Source: an uncultured bacterium (GTDB taxonomy: Bacteria > Bacteroidota > Bacteroidia > Bacteroidales > Bacteroidaceae). From it: DNA of 17,724 bases. Positions 12,135-17,724 of the stretch are shown here, piece by piece. The translations under genes were made by a program, and so were the position numbers. The notes under the pieces were generated by a model. The model did no database searches and was not told where the DNA came from. It saw nothing but the letters and a program-made list of their open reading frames with translations. Location: the NCBI GenBank assembly GCA_905216095.1, contig CAJMSQ010000034.1, positions 1 through 17,724 of the forward strand. Reading direction: 5' to 3'. How positions within the stretch are numbered: position 1 is the first letter of the stretch; each line of letters starts with the position of its first letter.

Positions 12135-13685
12135 ATGACAAACGGACGATTGCTTTGGGTGGACGACGAGATAGACATGCTCAAGCCCCATGTCCTTTTC
12201 CTCCGGAAGAAGGATTATGAGGTCGTGACCTGCACCAACGGGAACGATGCCCTCGACTTGTGTCGCGAAAACGGCTTCGACCTCGTGCTGCTCGACGAGA
12301 ACATGCCCGGACTGAGCGGTCTCGAGACACTGGAAGGCATCAAGGAAATCCTGCCCGGCGTGCCCGTCGTCATGGTCACCAAGAACGAGGCCGAAGACCT
12401 TATGGACCAGGCCATCGGCTCCAAGATAGCCGATTATCTCATCAAGCCAGTCAATCCCAGCCAGATTCTGCTTACGCTCAAAAAGCTTGTCCACCGCAGC
12501 GAAATCGTGCAGGAGGTCACCGAAACCGGCTATCGCAAGGATTTCGGGCGCATCGGTATGCAAATGGGCGAGAACCTGACGCCCGACGAGTGGATAGAAC
12601 TTTACAAGCGGCTTGTGAAGTGGGAAATAGAGCTTTCCGGAGTGGACGGAGCCATGAGCGAGATGTTGCAGATGCAGAAAGAGGAGGCCAATCAGAACTT
12701 TGCGAAGTTCGTACGCCGCAACTACGAGCAATGGATTGCCTCGCCCGAAAGCCGGCCCCTCATCAGCCCCGACGTTTTCAAGCGCACGGTTTTCCCGCGC
12801 CTCGACGCCGGACGACAGGTCTTCGTGCTGGTGCTCGATAACTTCCGCTTCGACCAGTGGCGCGTGCTGGGAGACGCGCTTTCGCCGCTCTTCGACATCG
12901 AGGAGAACCTGTATTTCAGCATTCTCCCTACATCCACGCAATACGCCCGCAACGCTTTGTTCGCCGGGATGACGCCCCTGCAAATCCGGGAGCATTATCC
13001 CGACCTCTGGGTGGACGAGGAGGAAGAAGAAGGCAAGAACCTGAACGAAGAAGCCCTCATTGCGCGACAACTGGAACGCTTCCGCCGGCGCGAGAAATTC
13101 ACTTACCACAAACTAAATGACTCTCAGGCTGTGGAACGTCTGCTTTCCGGCTTCAGCACACTCGTGCATGTGCCGCTCAACGTGCTGGTCATCAATTTTA
13201 TCGACATACTTTCGCACGCGCGGACCGAATCCAGGATGGTGCGGGAGCTGGCTGCCAACGAGGCGGCCTATCGCAGCATCACCTTGTCGTGGTTCAGGCA
13301 CTCGTCCATCAGGGAACTGTTCACGCGGCTGGCGGCCGTGGACTGCGACATCGTCGTAACGACCGACCACGGCAGCATCCGCGTCGGCTCACCCGTAAAG
13401 GTAGTGGGCGACAGGAACGTGAACACGAACCTTCGCTACAAGTTAGGAAAAACTTTGAGTTACAATCCCAAAGAAGTATTCGAGGTACGCTCGCCCAAGC
13501 GTTTCGGACTGCCCGCGCCCAACCTTTCCACAACATATATCTTTGCACAAAACGACCGTTTCTTCGCTTATCCGAACAACTATAATTATTATGTGTCCTA
13601 CTACAAGGACACGTTCCAGCACGGAGGAGTATCCATGGAAGAAATGATTGTACCGCTCGTCACGCTCAGGCCCAAGCTGCGCTGA
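12135..13685 (+). CDS. porX: PorX-type response regulator with a PglZ (alkaline phosphatase-fold) domain
   Basis: PorX is a two-component regulator best known for controlling the type IX secretion system with the kinase PorY. The 516-residue product starts with a receiver domain (1-120): acidic pair Asp10-Asp11, phospho-acceptor Asp54 in LVLLDENMPG, Thr82 and Lys104 in YLIKPVN. A helical linker follows (about 120-210), then a PglZ-type domain. In the latter I see VLVLDNFRFDQW (Asp235), ILPTSTQYARN (Thr268), IDILSHARTE (Asp357, His361) and VVTTDHGSIRV (Asp411, His412), consistent with an intact metal site. There is no DNA-binding domain. The start at 12135 (MTNGRLLWVDDE) is set by homology; the open frame upstream has no family features. 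No PorY or secretion genes lie in the window. Its stop is 1 nt from the stop of the convergent peptidase gene. Confidence 0.92.
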   Translation: MTNGRLLWVDDEIDMLKPHVLFLRKKDYEVVTCTNGNDALDLCRENGFDLVLLDENMPGLSGLETLEGIKEILPGVPVVMVTKNEAEDLMDQAIGSKIADYLIKPVNPSQILLTLKKLVHRSEIVQEVTETGYRKDFGRIGMQMGENLTPDEWIELYKRLVKWEIELSGVDGAMSEMLQMQKEEANQNFAKFVRRNYEQWIASPESRPLISPDVFKRTVFPRLDAGRQVFVLVLDNFRFDQWRVLGDALSPLFDIEENLYFSILPTSTQYARNALFAGMTPLQIREHYPDLWVDEEEEEGKNLNEEALIARQLERFRRREKFTYHKLNDSQAVERLLSGFSTLVHVPLNVLVINFIDILSHARTESRMVRELAANEAAYRSITLSWFRHSSIRELFTRLAAVDCDIVVTTDHGSIRVGSPVKVVGDRNVNTNLRYKLGKTLSYNPKEVFEVRSPKRFGLPAPNLSTTYIFAQNDRFFAYPNNYNYYVSYYKDTFQHGGVSMEEMIVPLVTLRPKLR

Positions 13686-13686
13686 A

Positions 13687-14760
13687 CTATCTCCGTGCCG
13701 CGGCTGCCTTTCCCTTGAGCAGCCGGCGCGCCGTCTCGATAATGGTGTCGGAGGTGCGGGCATAATCCTCCGAGGTGATGTCCACCTTCACGTCGGGTGC
13801 TATCCCCGCTTCGGTAAGCCGCATGTCGCGGTCATAGATGGGGCATGCGGAAAAACGTACCTTCCATCCGTTCGGGAGTTCCGAGGTGAAAGGCATTCCC
13901 GCCCCGCCGCCTGTCATGTCGCCCACTATCGTAACGTCGGGCAGGCCTTTCATATACATCACGAAGCAGTTGGTGGCGCTGTAGCTGCGGCGGTTGGTGA
14001 GCACGGCCACGGGCTTCTGCCAGCGCAGGCCCGTGAAAGGTTCGATGACCACAGGCTTAGGCTCCGAAAAGTCGCTGTGTCCGGGCCCTGTCTTGTGGCA
14101 CATGTATCCTCCCACCGTCGGCGTGTTCACGAACAGCGAGGCCAGTTTTTGCGCCGCCGTGATCATTCCTCCTCCATTGCTGCGGACATCCACTATCATC
14201 GCGTCGCACATGGCCAGGCCGCGTATCAGTTCGTGCAGGTTGCCGTCGCCGAAACCCGCCTCGAACGAAGCGCAGCGCACATAGCCGATATTGTCGTCGA
14301 GGATGCGGTATTTCAGTCCCGAGGCCACCATGTAGTCTTCGGCACGCCCCAGATAGGCGCGCTCAAGCGAGTCGGAGAAGTTCATGGGCCAGTCATCGTA
14401 CCACGCACCATAGCGTGCCACGTCGTGGGGTGCATAGACATTGACGTGTCCGTCGCGCAGTTCGAACGACATGTCGGCGAGTAGATCGAACAACTGTCGT
14501 TCCGTCATGTTCTCGCTGACGGCCTGCGCGTAGCGGCCGTACACCTCGTTCCAGTCCAGCCCGCATTCGTCGCGTTTCAGGTCGAAGAAACAATAATGTT
14601 GGTCGAACGTACGCCACATGGCCTCGAAGTTACCCCGGCGCGTATCGGCGGGGACGTCCTCGGTGATGCAGGACGGCAGCAGCCAGAACGGAAGAAGAAG
14701 AAGGCAGCACAGGGCCGGCAGCCGGCGAAACGGGATTGGGAATACAGGAGTGCGGGTCAT
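13687..14760 (-). CDS. S41-family peptidase, predicted lipoprotein
   Basis: The 357-residue product begins with a basic, hydrophobic signal ending in a lipobox-like LLPSC (Cys31), followed by ITEDV, so it should be lipid-anchored in the cell envelope, possibly surface-exposed given the acidic residues after the cysteine. The peptidase region shows the family motifs LRDGHVNVYAP (His105), IVDVRSNGGG (191-198), the nucleophile segment RRSYSATNCF (Ser261 by position) and GDMTGGGAGMP (280-290). No PDZ domain is evident, so it resembles the tricorn-like S41 branch of Bacteroidetes rather than CtpA. It follows the DUF3316 gene by 45 nt on the same strand, suggesting one transcript. Substrate unknown. 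Confidence 0.88.
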   Translation of the reverse strand: MTRTPVFPIPFRRLPALCCLLLLPFWLLPSCITEDVPADTRRGNFEAMWRTFDQHYCFFDLKRDECGLDWNEVYGRYAQAVSENMTERQLFDLLADMSFELRDGHVNVYAPHDVARYGAWYDDWPMNFSDSLERAYLGRAEDYMVASGLKYRILDDNIGYVRCASFEAGFGDGNLHELIRGLAMCDAMIVDVRSNGGGMITAAQKLASLFVNTPTVGGYMCHKTGPGHSDFSEPKPVVIEPFTGLRWQKPVAVLTNRRSYSATNCFVMYMKGLPDVTIVGDMTGGGAGMPFTSELPNGWKVRFSACPIYDRDMRLTEAGIAPDVKVDITSEDYARTSDTIIETARRLLKGKAAAARR

Positions 14761-14805
14761 GGATTGCGGGACTTGTGGAAAATAAATGCGGGCGGCGGCC
14801 GGCGG

Positions 14806-15639
14806 TCACCTGATGAGGACAACGCGGCGCACATAACCGATGACGAACTGATTGTGCCAGGCATGGCGCTTGATATGATTGACGTCGCTCTGCCGGACAT
14901 CGCCGATGTAACCTACGGAAAGCGTCGCACCGAGGAGTTTCGCCGACAAGGTGGTCATGATGCGGGCGGACGGCGCGTTCAGCGGCCACGTGGCGCACAC
15001 GTTGTGCCCGCGATGCCCGAGCGAGAACAGTTCATAGTAGGACTGCCCGTAGTCCGGGCTGAACATCAGTCCGGCCAGCGGCACGTCTATCTGCGTCAGC
15101 CACGCGAACTTCCGGCGTGCGATGCTGAAACCGTATTCCGCCACGCCCGACAAGGCGATGTCGGCTTCGAGACGTCCCTGTGCCGGATTGTTTCCGTTGC
15201 GGGTGTTGTAAGTGAAGCCCGTGGCCGCTTCCAACAGGCCGCCGATGCCGATGCGCAGCCCATGGGCCGGGTGGAAGTTGTAGTGCCATCCGCCGGCCGC
15301 GGACAGGTTTCCCTCCCACTCCTTGCCGTCGTCGGTGGGCGAATGCAGGTAAGCGCCGCGCGCGGAAAAGACGCCCGTGACCGTAACCCTGTCCCTGCAC
15401 CAGCGGGCGGGCCGTTCGGAACGATGGAATACGGACAACGCCGGTCCGGCGTACTCGAACGGCGACAGATAAGTATCGAGCGCGTTCATACGCCCCGCGC
15501 CGAAAAGCCATTGGTGCGTGGTGGGCGGCCGCAAGACGGAGTCGGCGGCGACGGTCTGCGGCGCGGCGTCGGCCGTGCCCAGCATGAACACTGCGGCCGC
15601 GAGGAGAAGACGGACGAATGTGGCGGTATGTTTTTCCAT
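14806..15639 (-). CDS. DUF3316 protein, probable outer-membrane or periplasmic beta-rich protein
   Basis: The 277-residue product has a signal peptide ([20 protein letters not shown], likely cut after ADA near residue 25). It carries the segments I recognise from the Bacteroidetes DUF3316 family: [57 protein letters not shown], and an ending of alternating hydrophobic strands ([13 protein letters not shown]). The last residues resemble a beta-barrel C-terminus, but this is inference. I chose Met at 15639; a longer frame from 15690 adds residues lying over the -7 box. The gene appears first in a pair with the S41 peptidase. Function is unknown. Confidence 0.85.
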   Translation of the reverse strand: MEKHTATFVRLLLAAAVFMLGTADAAPQTVAADSVLRPPTTHQWLFGAGRMNALDTYLSPFEYAGPALSVFHRSERPARWCRDRVTVTGVFSARGAYLHSPTDDGKEWEGNLSAAGGWHYNFHPAHGLRIGIGGLLEAATGFTYNTRNGNNPAQGRLEADIALSGVAEYGFSIARRKFAWLTQIDVPLAGLMFSPDYGQSYYELFSLGHRGHNVCATWPLNAPSARIMTTLSAKLLGATLSVGYIGDVRQSDVNHIKRHAWHNQFVIGYVRRVVLIR

Positions 15640-15645
15640 CGGGCA

Positions 15646-15653
15646 CAAAGGTA
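15646..15653 (-). promoter_or_regulatory. -7 box very close to the DUF3316 start
   Basis: Minus-strand TACCTTTG matches TAnnTTTG but ends only 6 nt before the ATG at 15639, so transcription would start at or next to the start codon. Confidence 0.5.
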
Positions 15654-15738
15654 CGAAAAAACGCGGGATGCTTTTTTCTTCCCGCCGCAAGTTTTCATGA
15701 AAATGCCGCCAAAAATTTTAGGAGTTCGGATTTTTGGC

Positions 15739-15746
15739 TAACTTTG
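15739..15746 (+). promoter_or_regulatory. Putative -7 box for fumarase
   Basis: TAACTTTG matches TAnnTTTG; a T-run at 15716-15719 lies at about the -33 distance. The predicted leader to the fumarase ATG is about 80 nt and ends A-rich (ACAAAACAATATCAAAACC). Confidence 0.6.
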
Positions 15747-15833
15747 CTTCTGTCAGTACCGCGCGGCGCGGCATCCGGCTGCGGCGCCCGGGCACGACGG
15801 AACGATCACAACCAACAAAACAATATCAAAACC

Positions 15834-17477
15834 ATGGCACAAATTCCCGAATTCAAGTATGCGCCCATGTTCCAGATGGGCAAGGACGACACGGAATACT
15901 ACCTGCTGACGCGCGACCACGTGTCGGTGGGCGAGTTTGAAGGCAAACCCGTCCTGAAAGTAGAGGCAGAAGGTATCACCAAGATGATAAACCAGGCTTT
16001 CCGCGACGTCTCGTTCCTGTTGCGCCGCGCCCACAACGAGCAGGTGGCGAGTATCCTTTCCGACCCCGAGGCTTCGGACAACGACAAGTATGTGGCGCTG
16101 ACCTTCCTGCGCAACGCCGAGGTGGCGGCCAAGGGCCAACTGCCCCTTTGCCAGGACACCGGTACGGCCATCGTACACGGTGAGAAAGGCCAGCAGGTAT
16201 GGACGGGATTCTGCGACGAGGAGGCCATCTCCTTAGGTGTATACAAAACCTACACGGAAGAGAACCTGCGCTACTCGCAGAACGCTCCGCTGTCAATGTA
16301 CGAGGAGGTGAACACCAAGTGCAACCTGCCCGCGCAAATCGACATCGAGGCCACCGAAGGCATGGAATACAAGTTCCTGTGCGTGACCAAGGGCGGCGGC
16401 TCCGCAAACAAGACTTACCTGTACCAGGAGACCAAGGCCATCCTCAACCCCGGCACCCTCGTGCCCTTCCTCGTGGGCAAGATGAAGACACTCGGCACGG
16501 CAGCCTGCCCGCCCTACCACATCGCCATCGTCATCGGCGGCACATCGGCCGAGAAAAACCTGCTCACGGTGAAACTGGCCTCGACCCATTACTACGACAA
16601 CCTGCCCACGACGGGCGACGAGACGGGACGCGCCTTCCGTGACGTGGAACTCGAGAAACAACTCCTCGACGAAGCGCACCGCATCGGCCTGGGCGCACAG
16701 TTCGGCGGCAAGTATTTCGCCCACGACGTGCGCGTGGTACGCCTGCCCCGCCACGGTGCCAGCTGCCCCGTAGGCTTAGGCGTCTCGTGCTCGGCCGACC
16801 GCAACATCAAGTGCAAGATAAATCGCGACGGCATCTGGATAGAAAAGATGGACGACAACCCCGGCTCGCTCATCCCCGAGGAACTCCGCGCCGCCGGCGA
16901 GGGAGAGGCCGTCCGCATAGACCTGAACCGGCCGATGCCCGAGATTCTGGCCGAACTCGCCAAGCACCCCGTCTCGACACGCCTTTCGCTCAACGGAACG
17001 ATTATCGTGGGACGTGACATCGCGCACGCCAAAATCAAGGAACGCCTGGATCGCGGCGAAGAGATGCCCGAATACCTGAAGAACCACCCCGTCTACTATG
17101 CCGGACCCGCAAAAACACCCGCCGGAATGCCTTGCGGCTCGATGGGTCCCACCACGGCGGGACGCATGGACCCGTATGTAGACCTCTTCCAGGAGCACGG
17201 CGGCTCGATGGTCATGCTGGCCAAGGGCAACCGCTCGCAGGCCGTGACCGACGCCTGCCGCAAGCACGGCGGCTTCTACTTAGGCTCGATAGGCGGACCG
17301 GCGGCCATCCTCGCACAGGAGAACATCAAGCACATCGAATGCGTGGAATATCCCGAGCTGGGCATGGAGGCCGTGTGGAAAATCGAAGTGGAAAACTTCC
17401 CTGCCTTTATCTTAGTGGACGACAAGGGCAATGATTTCTTCCAGCAGATAAAGCCCCGTTGCGCCGGCTGCAAGTGA
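15834..17477 (+). CDS. fumA: Class I (Fe-S) fumarate hydratase, FumA/FumB type
   Basis: This cytoplasmic [4Fe-4S] enzyme interconverts fumarate and malate; in anaerobic Bacteroidetes it works mainly towards fumarate, feeding fumarate reductase and succinate production. The 547-residue product matches the E. coli FumA length (548). Its three cluster cysteines are Cys106 in [10 protein letters not shown], Cys225 in [10 protein letters not shown] and Cys319 in GVSCSADRN, each one residue later than in E. coli. Other family blocks are [28 protein letters not shown] and [14 protein letters not shown]. The start at 15834 ([14 protein letters not shown]) is set by homology and lies behind a promoter box; the longer open frame upstream overlaps the divergent gene. 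It is a single-gene unit with its own terminator. Confidence 0.96.
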   Translation: MAQIPEFKYAPMFQMGKDDTEYYLLTRDHVSVGEFEGKPVLKVEAEGITKMINQAFRDVSFLLRRAHNEQVASILSDPEASDNDKYVALTFLRNAEVAAKGQLPLCQDTGTAIVHGEKGQQVWTGFCDEEAISLGVYKTYTEENLRYSQNAPLSMYEEVNTKCNLPAQIDIEATEGMEYKFLCVTKGGGSANKTYLYQETKAILNPGTLVPFLVGKMKTLGTAACPPYHIAIVIGGTSAEKNLLTVKLASTHYYDNLPTTGDETGRAFRDVELEKQLLDEAHRIGLGAQFGGKYFAHDVRVVRLPRHGASCPVGLGVSCSADRNIKCKINRDGIWIEKMDDNPGSLIPEELRAAGEGEAVRIDLNRPMPEILAELAKHPVSTRLSLNGTIIVGRDIAHAKIKERLDRGEEMPEYLKNHPVYYAGPAKTPAGMPCGSMGPTTAGRMDPYVDLFQEHGGSMVMLAKGNRSQAVTDACRKHGGFYLGSIGGPAAILAQENIKHIECVEYPELGMEAVWKIEVENFPAFILVDDKGNDFFQQIKPRCAGCK

Positions 17478-17498
17478 CAGCGGCGGCCATAAGCATCG

Positions 17499-17535
17499 TG
17501 CGCCGGACTTCCCCCGAGGTCCGGCGCATTTTATT
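17499..17535 (+). terminator. Intrinsic terminator of the fumarase gene
   Basis: TGCGCCGGAC (17499-17508) and GTCCGGCGCA (17519-17528) pair over 10 bp, extendable inward by three more pairs, with TTTTATT behind. It begins 22 nt after the stop codon. Confidence 0.9.
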
Positions 17536-17552
17536 AAACCCAGAGACACGCA

Positions 17553-17632
17553 ACATTAACATTTTTAAGCCACGCAGTGGCTTTTGTGCGCCTACGGCCT
17601 TGAAAGTTTCATCCCGACATTAACATTTTTAA
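17553..17632 (+). repeat. 16-nt direct repeat, copies 64 bp apart
   Basis: ACATTAACATTTTTAA occurs at 17553-17568 and 17617-17632. The first copy runs into a terminator hairpin (17567-17585), the second into the 25-bp interspersed element (17620-17644). Confidence 0.8.
17567..17585 (+). terminator. Second terminator-like hairpin after fumarase
   Basis: AAGCCAC (17567-17573) and GTGGCTT (17577-17583) pair over 7 bp with a GCA loop, followed by TT. It may back up the first terminator 32 nt upstream. Confidence 0.55.
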
Positions 17633-17644
17633 CCTTTCTGCACA
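17620..17644 (+). repeat. Interspersed 25-bp element, copy 2
   Basis: TTAACATTTTTAACCTT, two variable bases, TGCACA. It is the inverted-orientation partner of 9153-9177 (23 of 25 positions identical). Confidence 0.7.
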
Positions 17645-17724
17645 TTTGGTGAATTCAACAAGCAAGTGCAAATTTATATTATCTGTTTTAAGAAGACCTC
17701 AATTGGTGGATGAAAATTGAGTTT
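17645..17724. other. A+T-rich window end with one short inverted repeat
   Basis: Base composition drops sharply compared with the coding regions. CTCAATT (17698-17704) and AATTGAG (17715-17721) are complementary with a 10-nt loop, followed by TTT at the edge. No gene or known element is identified; what follows is outside the window. Confidence 0.4.

Noticed and set aside
13648..14484. 278-codon plus-strand open frame opposite the S41 peptidase
   Set aside because: It overlaps the end of porX and is the complement of a lipoprotein gene with clear peptidase motifs.
15618..15833. 72-residue extension of fumarase
   Set aside because: It lies over the divergent DUF3316 start and both promoters; the FumA homology begins at 15834.
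17645..17724. Possible transposon end or CRISPR leader
   Set aside because: Only one short inverted repeat is seen and the window stops; there is not enough to name an element.

Overview
The window looks like the chromosome of a G+C-rich member of the Bacteroidales (Bacteroidetes). Evidence: most intergenic starts carry the Bacteroidetes -7 promoter box TAnnTTTG and lack Shine-Dalgarno sequences. The gene content is also typical of the phylum: a PorX-type response regulator with a PglZ domain, a DUF3316 protein, and a class I fumarase of the FumA/B type. The interspersed repeats resemble ones I associate with Prevotellaceae/Bacteroidaceae, but genus cannot be fixed from the sequence. No rRNA, tRNA, CRISPR array, transposase or phage gene is visible.

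Layout. 1-196: a promoter region firing both ways. 197-6771 (+): a six-gene run, rlmN, pdxA, a sugar-phosphate-type nucleotidyltransferase, an ATP-grasp enzyme, a CDP-alcohol phosphatidyltransferase, and a flippase-like membrane protein fused to a HAD phosphatase. Spacing is tight: two ATGA overlaps, one 17-nt overlap and gaps of 10-11 nt. A 30-bp perfect palindrome closes it. 6892-8617 (-): an AraC-type regulator followed by an L-cysteine desulfidase gene. 8618-9366: a gene-free region of about 750 nt. It holds a 64-bp tandem repeat carrying promoter boxes, orphan terminators, a promoter followed almost at once by a terminator, two operator-like palindromes and an interspersed 25-bp element. 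9367-11494 (+): frr, rsgA and an NfeD-family gene. 11521-11868 (-): a small four-helix membrane protein. 12135-13685 (+): porX. 13687-15639 (-): a DUF3316 outer-membrane-type protein followed by an S41 peptidase lipoprotein. 15834-17477 (+): fumarase, then two terminators and an A+T-rich, repeat-bearing tail.

The most interesting unit is 2516-6771. A nucleotidyltransferase, an ATP-grasp enzyme, a CDP-alcohol phosphotransferase and a flippase-phosphatase fusion together make a plausible route for activating a polyol (possibly inositol) headgroup, joining it to a lipid, trimming a phosphate and moving the lipid across the membrane. This is inference from family membership and gene order. It is related in concept to the inositol-lipid clusters known in gut Bacteroidetes, but no inositol-phosphate synthase lies in this window.

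The second interesting area is 8618-9366, where non-coding signals are unusually dense.
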